DNA of 64,000 nt from Kitasatospora sp. NA04385 (GTDB lineage Bacteria > Actinomycetota > Actinomycetes > Streptomycetales > Streptomycetaceae). Positions 45,141 to 53,389 of this stretch are shown piece by piece. A model generated the notes under the pieces. The model ran no database searches and had not been told where the DNA came from. It saw nothing but the letters and a program-made list of their open reading frames with translations. How positions within the stretch are numbered: position 1 is the stretch's first letter; the number at the start of each line of letters is the position of its first letter. The stretch covers positions 4,500,701-4,564,700 of the forward strand of contig NZ_CP054919.1 of the NCBI RefSeq assembly GCF_013364235.1. The letters run 5' to 3'. A program made the translations under genes and the position numbers.

Positions 45141-45236
45141 GGCACCGACTCTAGGTGGGCGGTTTGTCCGGTGCGTCCCGCCTCGGGGCGGATTCCGGCC
45201 GGACGGGTGGCCGCTGCCGGTCGCTGCCGGTCGCCG

Positions 45237-45506
45237 TTAGGAGACCGGCTCCCCGGCCGCCTCGGCGGCGCGGTGCCGGCGGATCGCGGCGCGGCGGGCG
45301 GTGCAGTACTTGAGGCCGATCAGGCCGAGCAGGCCGCCGGACAGGCAGATCCACGGCCAGCTGCCGTGGCCGTGGTCGGACAGCGGGCCCTGGAACGGCA
45401 CCAGCACCACGAAGCCGACGAACCACAGCACCGTGCCGGTGCCGACGATGGCGACGTCGTTCCCCTCCAGGGGCGGGGGAGCGGTGCGCAGTGCGGTCTT
45501 GGGCAT
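45237..45506 (-). CDS. DUF2530 family small membrane protein
   Basis: 89 residues, two transmembrane helices (TVLWFVGFVVLVPFQGPL and WPWICLSGGLLGLIGLKYC) and a basic C-terminal tail (RRAAIRRHRAAE). It matches the actinobacterial DUF2530 family by length and the PPPLEGND N-terminal motif. Function unknown; divergent from the NCS2 permease gene. Confidence 0.8.
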   Translation of the reverse strand: MPKTALRTAPPPLEGNDVAIVGTGTVLWFVGFVVLVPFQGPLSDHGHGSWPWICLSGGLLGLIGLKYCTARRAAIRRHRAAEAAGEPVS

Positions 45507-45672
45507 GGGCCCTAGCCTACGGTGCCGCCCCGGCGGTGCGGCAGCGGCGGCCGGTGGCGGTCGGCGGCGTTCGGTGGGGGGCGGCAGCGGCGTTCGGTGG
45601 CGGCGGTCGGCGGCGGCGCGTGGTTCCGGCGCGTGGTTCCGGTGTGACCGATCGCGACCGTAATGGGCCTAC

Positions 45673-45686
45673 TCTACGCGCGAAGA
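45673..45686. promoter_or_regulatory. Imperfect palindrome TCTACGCGCGAAGA in NCS2 promoter region
   Basis: A 14-bp imperfect inverted repeat 105 bases upstream of the permease start and overlapping a possible -10 (TACTCT, 45670-45675). Candidate operator for purine-responsive control; the regulator is unknown. Confidence 0.35.
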
Positions 45687-45790
45687 TGGCGCGTGCACGA
45701 CCGGAATCGACATACTGAAATTCCCCAAGGACCCCCCGACCTTGCTTCCCCCGGTCACCCCCGGCCTCCCCCCGATCGAGGACCCCCGAC

Positions 45791-47254
45791 ATGTCTCCGC
45801 AGGCCCAGTCGACCACCGCGTCGCCCGAGCCCTCCCAGAACGCGCCGCAGCCCCCGTCCGGCGCCCTGGACCGCTTCTTCAAGATCTCCGAGCGGGGCTC
45901 CACGCTGCCCCGCGAGATCCGCGGTGGTGTCGCCACCTTCTTCACGATGGCGTACATCCTGGTGCTCAACCCGATCATCCTGGCCTCGGCCAGGGACATG
46001 AACGGCGCCCAGCTCAGCGGCGGGCAGCTGGTCACCGCCACCGCGCTGACCGCCGGCCTGACCACCCTGCTGATGGGCGTCATCGGCAACGTCCCGATCG
46101 GCCTCGCCGCGGGCCTGGGCGTCAACACCATCGTGGCGCTCCAGCTCGCCCCCCAGATGACCTGGCCGGACGCGATGGGCATGGTCGTCCTGGCCGGCTT
46201 CGCGATCATGCTGCTGGTCGCCACCGGCCTGCGCGAACGCGTCATGAACGCCGTCCCGCTCGGCCTGCGCAAGGCCATCGCGATCGGCATCGGCCTGTTC
46301 ATCACCCTGGTCGGCCTGGTCGACTCCGGCTTCGTCACCCGCATCCCGGACGCCGCCCACACCACCGTCCCGCTCCAGCTCGGCGTCGGCGGGCACCTGC
46401 ACGGCTGGCCGGTGCTGATCTTCATCCTCGGCCTGCTGCTCACCATGGCCCTGGTCGTCCGCAAGGTCCCGGGCGCGATCCTGATCTCGATCGCCGTGAT
46501 GACCGCCGTCGCCGTGGTCATCCAGCAGTTCGCCGACCTCTCCGCCGACGCCTGGGGCCTGACCGTCCCGGCCTGGCCCGGCAACCCGGTCGCCAGCCCG
46601 GACTTCGGCCTGGTCGGCCACTTCAGCCTGTTCGGCGGCTTCCAGCACGTCAGCGTCCTGACCGGCATCCTGTTCGTCTTCACCGTGCTGATGAGCTGCT
46701 TCTTCGACGCGATGGGCACCATCCTCGGCGTCGCCGACGAGGCCCACCTGCTGGACGAGAAGGGCGACCTCCCGGGCATCAACAAGGTCCTGATGGTCGA
46801 CGGCATCGCCACCGCCGCCGGCGGCGCGACCTCCGCCTCCGCCAACACCTGCTTCGTCGAGTCCACCGCGGGCGTCGGCGAGGGCGCCCGCACCGGCTTC
46901 GCCTCGATCGTCACCGGCGCGCTCTTCCTGCTCGCGCTCTTCCTCACCCCCCTCGCGACCATGGTCCCCGCCCAGGCCGCGACCCCCGCCCTGGTCACCG
47001 TCGGCTTCCTGATCCTGGCGAACTCCGTCAAGGAGATCGACTGGGCCGACTTCACCATCGCGATGCCGGCCTTCCTCACCATCGTGATGATGCCGTTCAC
47101 GTACTCCATCACCAACGGCCTGGGTATGGGGTTCATCCTCTTCTGCCTCCTGCGCGTTGTCGCAGGTCGGGGGCGTGAGGTGAAGCCCGCGATGTACGCC
47201 GTGGCCGCTGTTTTCCTCTTCTACTACATGATGCCCGCGCTCGGTCTCCTCTGA
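45791..47254 (+). CDS. NCS2/AzgA-type purine permease, 3' end replaced by the integrated element
   Basis: 487-residue guanine/hypoxanthine-type permease with about 12-14 helices. It starts with FFKISERGSTLPREIRGGVATFFTMAYI and contains the substrate-binding FDAMGTILGVADEA region. Codons up to about 443 (base 47119) are chromosomal. The rest is supplied by the left end of the integrative element. The native 3' end lies displaced at 62076-62225 and encodes a 46-residue tail that differs at 11 positions. The frame is continuous, so the permease should remain functional. Codon choice after 47119 is slightly less GC-biased (for example CGC GTT GTC GCA GGT). Confidence 0.93.
   Translation: MSPQAQSTTASPEPSQNAPQPPSGALDRFFKISERGSTLPREIRGGVATFFTMAYILVLNPIILASARDMNGAQLSGGQLVTATALTAGLTTLLMGVIGNVPIGLAAGLGVNTIVALQLAPQMTWPDAMGMVVLAGFAIMLLVATGLRERVMNAVPLGLRKAIAIGIGLFITLVGLVDSGFVTRIPDAAHTTVPLQLGVGGHLHGWPVLIFILGLLLTMALVVRKVPGAILISIAVMTAVAVVIQQFADLSADAWGLTVPAWPGNPVASPDFGLVGHFSLFGGFQHVSVLTGILFVFTVLMSCFFDAMGTILGVADEAHLLDEKGDLPGINKVLMVDGIATAAGGATSASANTCFVESTAGVGEGARTGFASIVTGALFLLALFLTPLATMVPAQAATPALVTVGFLILANSVKEIDWADFTIAMPAFLTIVMMPFTYSITNGLGMGFILFCLLRVVAGRGREVKPAMYAVAAVFLFYYMMPALGLL
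47105..47119 (+). repeat. attL core repeat
   Basis: TCCATCACCAACGGC, encoding SITNG of the permease. It is identical to the right-end copy. Sequence to the left is chromosomal permease. Sequence to the right is the element's substitute permease tail. The crossover lies inside this repeat. Confidence 0.85.
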
Positions 47255-47279
47255 CCTGAGCTGCCCGGCTGCGGCGGTA

Positions 47280-47307
47280 GCCCCGTACTCCTGAACGAGT
47301 GCGGGGC
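47280..47307 (+). terminator. Element-borne copy of the NCS2 terminator
   Basis: GCCCCGTACTC and GAGTGCGGGGC pair (one G-U) across a 6-base loop, 26 bases after the permease stop. It is homologous to the native terminator displaced to 62247-62277, so the element carries a captured gene end including its terminator. Confidence 0.8.
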
Positions 47308-47413
47308 CATCTGTGTTGTGCACTGTTCGGTCCCATCGGTGCCCTGCCCACCCTCGGGGCGGCTGTAATCCATGCCACTCCCCTATTCGTCACTCTGACG
47401 CAAATTCGCCGGA

Positions 47414-47442
47414 GTCAGACCAACACACCGCGTTGGTCTGAC
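47414..47442. promoter_or_regulatory. GTCAGACCAA-N9-TTGGTCTGAC operator-like palindrome
   Basis: Perfect 10-bp inverted repeat with 9-base spacer, 32 bases before the Nudix start codon and overlapping its likely promoter. Probable binding site for a regulator of the element's left-end genes, such as the XRE-TPR protein encoded next to it. Confidence 0.6.
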
Positions 47443-47474
47443 ATGCTGAAGGTCCGTCGAGAGGGGCCGCAGCG

Positions 47475-48008
47475 ATGCAGTGGAAGATCCACGGGGAACG
47501 TCCGATCTACGAGAACCCATGGGTGAACCTCTGGCTGGCTGATGTCGAGCAGCCTGACGGGCATCGTTGGGAACACCACGTGATCAAGTTGCGGCACCTG
47601 GCTGTCGCTGCCGTCGTGAACGGCGAACGGCAGGTGCTCATGATGTGGCGGCACCGCTTCATCACCAACACCTGGGCCTGGGAACTCCCGATGGGTCTGA
47701 TCGAGCAGGGCGAGACCCCGGCGGACGCGGCGGTTCGGGAGGCGCTGGAAGAGACCGGCTGGAAGGTCGGCGAGGTCAAACCGCTGATCTATGCGCAACC
47801 GGCCAACGGGATCACCGACTCCGAGCACTTCGTCTTCCGCACCGAGGCGGTGGAGTACATGGGCCCTCCGACAGAACGCAACGAGTCCGACCGGATCGAG
47901 TGGATTCCCTTGGCCGACCTGCGCGGCATGATCGACCGCCGCGAGATCGTCAGCAGTGGGACGCTGGTGGGCGTGCTCTACCTGCTGCTGGACGAGGCCG
48001 GGATCTGA
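47475..48008 (+). CDS. Nudix hydrolase (possible Pif-like element protein)
   Basis: 177-residue Nudix hydrolase. The box GLIEQGETPADAAVREALEETGW (residues 74-96, listed in two parts: GLIEQGETP and ADAAVREALEETGW) fits GX5EX7REUXEEXGU exactly. It resembles ADP-ribose pyrophosphatase-type enzymes. In the Streptomyces element pSAM2 the Pif immunity factor is a Nudix protein, so a role in blocking redundant transfer is possible. It is convergent with the XRE-TPR regulator, one base apart. ATG 47475. Confidence 0.88.
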   Translation: MQWKIHGERPIYENPWVNLWLADVEQPDGHRWEHHVIKLRHLAVAAVVNGERQVLMMWRHRFITNTWAWELPMGLIEQGETPADAAVREALEETGWKVGEVKPLIYAQPANGITDSEHFVFRTEAVEYMGPPTERNESDRIEWIPLADLRGMIDRREIVSSGTLVGVLYLLLDEAGI

Positions 48009-49322
48009 TCAGACGGTCACCTCGGCAATTCGTGTGACCACGTTTCGCACGGCCGTCGCGTCCGAGTAGGGCTCCAGAAGGTGCCGGAACTCCTGGAGGT
48101 GCGCGATCACCCTGGGGGATTCCACGATCGTTGCGAGGTCGAGTGCTTCCCCCACGGTGGCGCAAGCCAACTCGACCTTGCGGCGCTGGAGTTGAGTCCT
48201 GGCAAGCCAGAAGGTGTGGAAGGCGCGGCCCCGGAGGTTCGTGGTGGGCTCAGCCGTCAGGGCGTCGGCGATCAGAGGTTCCGCCGCATCGGCGTCGCCG
48301 AGTTGACCGAGGGCGATGCCGGTGTCCACGGTCAGTTTGGTCCGGTCGAAGTACTGGACCCACGCAGGATCGTCGTCTGCTTCGCCGATCCTCTCGAAGT
48401 AGTGGTGTGCCTCGCCGATCGCCTGATGGGTGGCCTCGTGGTCGCGGGCGCTGGCGTGGCCGAAGGCTTCACGCATGGACAGCATGGCCATCAGTCTCGG
48501 CGTACCGCCGTCAAGGCGTGCGCTGTCCTGCGCCGCCCGGACAAGTGCGATGGCGTCCCGAGGCTGGTCCTGGTAGGTCGCCTGGAGGCTGAGGCACGCG
48601 AGCACGTTGGCGATGAACGGCCGGTCGTCGATCTCTCTCGCGAGGCGCAGGGACTGGGTGAAGTAGCTGCGAGCCGTGCTGTACTGCCGTGCGTCGAAGT
48701 ACGTCCACCCGGTCAGGCGTGCGAGTTCGGCGGCGATGCCGTGGAGACTGCGCCGGTAGTTGGGATCGGCCGTGTCCCGCAGTATGCCCGTGACGTACCT
48801 CAGCTGCCCGATGACTGCCGGGCGCAGGGCCTCCCCACCGTGCTCGTCGTCGCGCCGCCAGTAGTCCTCGATCGATGCCTGGAGCGAGCGCAGCACCGTC
48901 GGCGTGACCTTGGTGCCGGCTGCGATGGCGAGAATGCTGTCCAGCTCGCTGCCGGGCAGGGAGAGCTCAACCGGCTTGACTTCCTTCGGGGTTCGCATGA
49001 TCGCAGCCGAGTCTTGAACGGGTACCGCCGGGCGCTCCCAGCTTCGGATCGCAAGGCCGAGCATGTCCCCGGGAATCCGTAAGCCGTCTGCGATGCGCTC
49101 GATGACGGTCATGTTGGTGATCTTCCGCTTCCCCGCGATGACCTCACCTACCCTGCTGGGCGTCAGCTCGCACGCACGAGCGATGCGTGAAGGATGGAAA
49201 CCGCCTCTGCTCTTGGCCAGTTGGAAGATCCGAGCAAAGTCGCGCGCAGCACACGCCGTGATCATCTCGGGTTCTGCCAGCAACCGGCCCGGCAGCCCTT
49301 GTGGCGCTCCGTTCTCCGTCAT
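48009..49322 (-). CDS. XRE-family regulator with TPR-like C-terminal domain
   Basis: 437-residue regulator. A helix-turn-helix lies at about 40-85 (HPSRIARACELTPSRVGEVIAG, split here as HPSRIARACEL and TPSRVGEVIAG), followed by a long helical repeat domain (tetratricopeptide-like, about 130-430). Large XRE-TPR proteins often sense peptides or small signals. It lies next to the Nudix gene and divergent from the HATPase/membrane-protein/lasso genes, so it may control transfer or lasso production. A paralogue lies just outside the right end of the element. Confidence 0.87.
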   Translation of the reverse strand: MTENGAPQGLPGRLLAEPEMITACAARDFARIFQLAKSRGGFHPSRIARACELTPSRVGEVIAGKRKITNMTVIERIADGLRIPGDMLGLAIRSWERPAVPVQDSAAIMRTPKEVKPVELSLPGSELDSILAIAAGTKVTPTVLRSLQASIEDYWRRDDEHGGEALRPAVIGQLRYVTGILRDTADPNYRRSLHGIAAELARLTGWTYFDARQYSTARSYFTQSLRLAREIDDRPFIANVLACLSLQATYQDQPRDAIALVRAAQDSARLDGGTPRLMAMLSMREAFGHASARDHEATHQAIGEAHHYFERIGEADDDPAWVQYFDRTKLTVDTGIALGQLGDADAAEPLIADALTAEPTTNLRGRAFHTFWLARTQLQRRKVELACATVGEALDLATIVESPRVIAHLQEFRHLLEPYSDATAVRNVVTRIAEVTV

Positions 49323-49386
49323 GTCCGGCCTCCCGGCACCCTAAAGATCATCGCTCAGTGTCACGCGGGATAACTGAACGCGAGTT

Positions 49387-49401
49387 TACCCATGGTGGGT
49401 A
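49387..49401. promoter_or_regulatory. TACCCA-N3-TGGGTA palindrome between XRE regulator and HATPase gene
   Basis: Perfect 6-bp inverted repeat in the divergent promoter region (65 bases before the XRE start, 95 before the HATPase start), in locally AT-richer DNA. Possible autoregulatory site for the XRE protein. Confidence 0.45.
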
Positions 49402-49495
49402 CACACGCTGGCCTTATTGGAAAAGGGGCCCTTTCGGGATTCTGGGACTCCTTCCGGGAAACCCTGGAAGGCCCGACCGAGACGGAGGCCGGCCC

Positions 49496-49927
49496 GTGCT
49501 GATCGGCCCGCTGGACAGCATCGATGTACCGACCGTGAGACCGACTGATCCAAGTTGTCGGCTGGGGCTTCCTTGCCACCCCCAATCTGCCGGGCTGGCG
49601 CGCAAGTTGGTGCGCTCTGCCTTGACGGCTTGGTCCGCTCCGGAGTTGGACGACGTGGCCGCGCTGCTGGTCACCGAACTGGTCGCCAATGCGGCGAAGC
49701 ACACGGGCTGTACGTGGATCGCGGTCGCAGTGCGGCGCAAGCCTTCCTCGGTATGGGTGGGGGTCCGGGACTCCTCCGGTGAACTGCCCGCGCTGATGAC
49801 TCCCGCCCACGAAGCGGAGTCCGGCTACGGCCTGGGGCTGGTCGCGGCACTCGCACAGCGTTGGGGCGTGGAATGCGCTCCGCGCGGCAAGTGGGTCTGG
49901 TTCGAGCTGAGGGTGGAAGCAACGTGA
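49496..49927 (+). CDS. HATPase_c (anti-sigma-factor-like) ATP-binding protein
   Basis: 143-residue RsbW-like histidine-kinase-type ATPase domain. N box ELVANAAKHT at about 61-70 and G2 box GYGLGLVAALAQRWG at about 109-123. GTG 49496 follows GGAGG by 7 bases; the longer frame upstream runs through the promoter. Streptomycetes often pair such proteins with XRE regulators. The stop overlaps the next start (GTGA). It may bind and inactivate a sigma factor or act in signalling to the downstream peptide cluster. Confidence 0.85.
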   Translation: MLIGPLDSIDVPTVRPTDPSCRLGLPCHPQSAGLARKLVRSALTAWSAPELDDVAALLVTELVANAAKHTGCTWIAVAVRRKPSSVWVGVRDSSGELPALMTPAHEAESGYGLGLVAALAQRWGVECAPRGKWVWFELRVEAT

Positions 49928-50121
49928 GAGATCTGCACGGAGTCGGCCGTCATCGCGGGAGTAACGATGATCCGATTGAAGCGGCCGTGACCTTCCTGTG
50001 GCTGCTCGGGAACGTGGTCACCGTCATCGTGTTGGGCATGACGGCCTTTCTCCAGGTCGGTCACGGCCGTTTGGAACCGGTGGCGGCCCTCTCCGAGCCG
50101 GACCGCGAACCCATGGCCTGA
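49924..50121 (+). CDS. Small single-helix membrane protein
   Basis: 65 residues with one strong transmembrane helix (AVTFLWLLGNVVTVIVLGMT, about 21-40) and a polar C-terminal tail. GTG 49924 overlaps the HATPase stop, so it is translationally coupled to that gene. It lies about 105 bases before the lasso precursor gene. A membrane anchor or sensor partner for the HATPase, or a peptide-immunity or export helper, are both possible. No homologue is recognised. Confidence 0.65.
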   Translation: MRDLHGVGRHRGSNDDPIEAAVTFLWLLGNVVTVIVLGMTAFLQVGHGRLEPVAALSEPDREPMA

Positions 50122-50226
50122 ACGGCACTGTGGCTCCCCGGGCCCCGTGAGTGTGGCCGGGGCCCGGGGCACCGATCCGCGGCGGGTTCCCCCGCCCCGA
50201 GTGAACCAGCAAGGGAGGTGATCAAC

Positions 50227-50355
50227 ATGCAGGAACTGACCCAGCTCGACGGCGAGCCGGAGGAGGAGACCGTGCTCCTCGGTGACGCGGCACTCCTGAC
50301 CAAGGGCAGCTCGAACAACAGCGTGGAAGCCAAGCGCTCCCCGTACGACGCCTGA
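50227..50355 (+). CDS. Lasso peptide precursor (albusnodin-like)
   Basis: 42-residue precursor after a perfect GGGAGGTGAT Shine-Dalgarno, 5 bases before ATG. The leader is acidic (DGEPEEE) and ends LLTK, with the lasso hallmark Thr at position -2. The predicted 16-residue core is GSSNNSVEAKRSPYDA: Gly1 and Glu8 would form an 8-residue macrolactam ring, leaving an 8-residue loop/tail with Lys10, Arg11 and Tyr14. These positions and the length match albusnodin as I recall it. Cyclase, B protein and acetyltransferase genes follow directly. The cleavage site is inferred. Confidence 0.9.
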   Translation: MQELTQLDGEPEEETVLLGDAALLTKGSSNNSVEAKRSPYDA

Positions 50356-50433
50356 CAGGTGACGGCGCGGTGGCACCGTCCAACCCCGGTGTCGCCGCGC
50401 CGTCGGTGGAGCACAGGTCACGGAGATGATCAC

Positions 50434-52125
50434 ATGAAGTGGTTCGGCGGGATGCTCAGCCGCTCTGTCGGCGCTCCAGTGCCGGTCGGTGCACGGGTGC
50501 TGTGGCGAGGGCCGACGATCTGGTCCGCCGGTGACATGCCGGTGCGTCAGGTGCGTGGAGCCGATGGGCTTCGCCTTGCGGTGTTCGGGCCGTGTGGTGC
50601 GACCGGCACCGAGCTGACCCGGCTTGTCGAGCGTGCCGAGCTCGGCCGGATCGACGCGGCGGTCACCGCTTGGTCCGGCGCGTACACGCTGGTGTTGGAC
50701 GACGGACGCGGCGCGCTGACGGTGTGGGCGGACCCCGCTGGTGCTGCTCCCGTCTACCTCTCTCGCGCGGGCAACAACCTAGTGTGGGGGTCGAGTTCGC
50801 TTGCGCTTGCCTCGCTGGTCGGTGCTGGTCCCGATACTGCCTGGCTCGCCGCGCACCTTGCCGACCCGACTGCCTGGGTGCCTGGCCGCTCGGCTTGGAC
50901 GGGTGTGGAACAGCTCCCCCCAGGGCATCGCTGGACGGTTGCTGAACACGGGACCAGCGCGATCACGCCGTTCTGGCGGGGACTGCGGTTGGCCTGGTCC
51001 GATGCTGTGCACCGGCTCCGCGACGACCTTGCGGACGGTGTGGCGATCCGGGTCACGGACCGCATGGCCTCCTCGGACCTGTCCGGCGGCCTGGACTCCA
51101 CCACCCTCGCCGTGCTGGCCTCGAAGTGCGGCCCGGTGGTCGGCCTCACCTACCACCCCAAGGGCCGCGAGGAAGGCGGGGACCTTGACCACGCCCGTAC
51201 CGTTGCCCGCGCTTTCCCTCGCATCCGCCACCGGTTGATGGCACTTGGGCCGGAGCACCTGCCCTTCACCGATCTCGGTGCTCTCCCCCTCACCGACGAA
51301 CCCGCCCCGTCCGCGATCACTGCCGCTCAACTCCTCGCGCAGTTCCGGTACTTGGTATCGGATGGGGTCGCGGTTCACTTGACCGGCGATGGTGGTGACT
51401 CGCTGTTCATGCCGCCTCCGGCCCACCTGGTGGACCTCGCCCGCTCCGGCCGATTGCTGCGGCTGGCCCGCGATGCCCAGACCTGGGCGCGGCTGTACCG
51501 CACGAGTCCGTGGAAGGCCGTGGCCTCCGTCGTGGGCGACCACGGCGGGACGGCTGTCCCGATGCCCTGGTTGACCACCAACACCCTCGACCTCGCCGCG
51601 TCCGCCACCGCGCCGCACTCCTACACCGGCGGTCTCGGGCACGCCGATCGACTACTGCTGCAAGAAGCTCGCTATGTCGGCCGCACCGCCGCGACGGAGA
51701 ACCAGCTCGCCGCCGTACACGGCATCGCCATGCACAACCCCTTCACCGACACCCGCGTTGTGGAATCGGTTCTCGCGGCCCCGGCTGCCGACCGCTGGTC
51801 GGCTCGCCGCTACAAGCCGATGCTGTCCGACGCCGTGGCCGGACTGCTTCCGCCTAGCGTCCTCGGCCGGGGCGCGAAAGGCATCTTCACCGCCGACCAC
51901 CACCAGGGGCTGCGGGCCAATCAGAGCGCGGTCCTGGACCTGGTGGACGGCCACCTCGCCGCCCTCGGCCTGCTCCGGCCGGCTGCTCTGCGCTCGCTGC
52001 TGCGCAATGCCGCCCTCGGCGTGGACGTTCCGTGGGGTCTGATCGAACCCGTTCTGGGCACCGAGCTGTGGCTCCGCGCCGCCGAGTCGGTCACCCGGGC
52101 CGTCCGTTGGGAGATCCCGGCATGA
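50434..52125 (+). CDS. Lasso peptide cyclase (asparagine-synthetase-like C protein)
   Basis: 563-residue macrolactam synthetase that adenylates the Glu8 side chain of the core and joins it to Gly1. The C-terminal ATP-pyrophosphatase motif is SGGLDST (217-223), with TGDGGDSLF downstream. The N-terminal glutaminase-like domain (1-190) lacks the catalytic Cys2 (it begins MKW), as in other lasso cyclases. ATG 50434 follows GGAGATGAT. It overlaps the B gene by 4 bases. Length and layout fit the McjC/LarC class. Confidence 0.92.
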   Translation: MKWFGGMLSRSVGAPVPVGARVLWRGPTIWSAGDMPVRQVRGADGLRLAVFGPCGATGTELTRLVERAELGRIDAAVTAWSGAYTLVLDDGRGALTVWADPAGAAPVYLSRAGNNLVWGSSSLALASLVGAGPDTAWLAAHLADPTAWVPGRSAWTGVEQLPPGHRWTVAEHGTSAITPFWRGLRLAWSDAVHRLRDDLADGVAIRVTDRMASSDLSGGLDSTTLAVLASKCGPVVGLTYHPKGREEGGDLDHARTVARAFPRIRHRLMALGPEHLPFTDLGALPLTDEPAPSAITAAQLLAQFRYLVSDGVAVHLTGDGGDSLFMPPPAHLVDLARSGRLLRLARDAQTWARLYRTSPWKAVASVVGDHGGTAVPMPWLTTNTLDLAASATAPHSYTGGLGHADRLLLQEARYVGRTAATENQLAAVHGIAMHNPFTDTRVVESVLAAPAADRWSARRYKPMLSDAVAGLLPPSVLGRGAKGIFTADHHQGLRANQSAVLDLVDGHLAALGLLRPAALRSLLRNAALGVDVPWGLIEPVLGTELWLRAAESVTRAVRWEIPA

Positions 52126-52739
52126 GGCCGCCCCTGCCGACGGTGCACACCGTCACCGCCCTGACCTGCCGGGCGGGCGTGGTCGTCAACTACCGCAACG
52201 GGGAGACCGTCCTCCTCACCGGCGACGCACTGAACCGGTGGCTCGCTGCTCTGGAAGACAGTCCCGCGCCCGCTCCGGTACTCGTCCACGACCCGGCCGT
52301 CTCCTGGGGCACCAGCGAAGTACCGGTGCGCCTGCCCACCGTCGGACGCCCACCGCTGGCCTGGCGGATCGTCGCAACCGCCGTACTGGCGAGCACCCTT
52401 GCGGTTCGTGCGGCCGGTCCCCGCTCGGAGCGGTTCGGACGGCTGCGTCGCCTCGCCGAGACGGGAAGCGCGCTGCCGCCGCCCTCCGCCGCGCACGCGA
52501 GCCTCGCCGTCCGCTCGATCCGCTGGGCTGCCGGAAACGTTCCCGCCCGGGTCGCCTGCCTGGAAGAGTCGGCCGCGGCTGCCCTGCTGCTCGCTCTCGG
52601 CGGGCGCGGCGGTGTCTGGCGCCACGGCATCGCCACCGACCCGATACGGCTGCACGCCTGGATATGCGACGGCGACGGCCGACCGGTCGAAGAACCGGCG
52701 CACACCGACCACTACACCCCGATCAACCCCCGACCCTGA
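52122..52739 (+). CDS. Lasso peptide B protein, fused leader-binding domain and leader peptidase
   Basis: 205-residue protein overlapping the cyclase gene by 4 bases. The C-terminal half is the lasso transglutaminase-like peptidase: Cys146 in RVACLEES, His178 in DPIRLHAWI, and Asp183 or Asp185 as the third residue. The N-terminal ~85 residues (TALTCRAGVVVNYRNGE, then VLLTGDALNRWLAAL) look like a leader-recognition (RRE) domain, normally a separate B1 gene in actinobacteria. No separate B1 is present, so the fusion explains the compact A-C-B order. Confidence 0.85.
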   Translation: MRPPLPTVHTVTALTCRAGVVVNYRNGETVLLTGDALNRWLAALEDSPAPAPVLVHDPAVSWGTSEVPVRLPTVGRPPLAWRIVATAVLASTLAVRAAGPRSERFGRLRRLAETGSALPPPSAAHASLAVRSIRWAAGNVPARVACLEESAAAALLLALGGRGGVWRHGIATDPIRLHAWICDGDGRPVEEPAHTDHYTPINPRP

Positions 52740-52750
52740 ACGAGGCACCC

Positions 52751-53308
52751 ATGTCCCGCACCCCGCTCGTCCTGCTCGACGGCACCCGCGTCAGCCTGGC
52801 CATGCCCAGCCGTGACCACTTGGAGGAGTACCACCGCTGGGAGAACGACCCCGGCACCATCCTCGGCTTCGGCACCCAGGTCGCCCAGTCCTGGGAAGTC
52901 CGGGCCGGCGGCTGGGAGGCGCAGGGCCGCAACCGCAACTATCCGCAGTTCGAGGTCATCGACACCACCGACCATGCCCCGCTCGGCGTGACGACGCTCC
53001 AGATCGACCCGGCCGTCCGCACTGCGGAGTTCGTCATCCTCCTCGCTCCCGAAGCACGCGGGAAGGGCTTCGCCACCGAGGCGACTGCGCTCACGCTGCG
53101 CTGGGCCTTCCAGTACGCCGCCCTGCGCATGGTCTGGCTCAAGGTCCTCGAACCCAACGCAGCGGGTGTCGCCGCCTACCAGAAGGCCGGGTTCAAGCCC
53201 GCCGGTCGCCTGCGCCAGTCCGGGTTCTGGCTCGGTCGCCCCTGCGACGAACTCCTGATGGATGCCATGGCGGAGGACAACCTCTCGATGCCCTGGACGG
53301 CTGCCTGA
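52751..53308 (+). CDS. GNAT N-acetyltransferase, probable lasso-peptide tailoring enzyme
   Basis: 185-residue RimJ/RimL-type acetyltransferase: acetyl-CoA loop PEARGKGFATEA (about 103-114) and C-terminal NAAGVAAYQKAGFKPAGRLRQ typical of the family. It follows the B gene by 11 bases in the same direction. In albusnodin biosynthesis a GNAT enzyme acetylates Lys10 of the core, and this core also has its only Lys at position 10, so the same modification is predicted. Alternatives are self-resistance or an unrelated role. Confidence 0.88.
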   Translation: MSRTPLVLLDGTRVSLAMPSRDHLEEYHRWENDPGTILGFGTQVAQSWEVRAGGWEAQGRNRNYPQFEVIDTTDHAPLGVTTLQIDPAVRTAEFVILLAPEARGKGFATEATALTLRWAFQYAALRMVWLKVLEPNAAGVAAYQKAGFKPAGRLRQSGFWLGRPCDELLMDAMAEDNLSMPWTAA

Positions 53309-53389
53309 CCCAAGTCCTGACGGATCGATACCGGCCGCCCCTGGCGTTCGACGGGCAGGGGCGGCCACATCAGGAAACCAGGGGATTTG

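Noticed and set aside
47000..47300. tRNA gene as the integration site
   Set aside because: No cloverleaf or tRNA-like sequence at either end; the repeat lies in permease codons.
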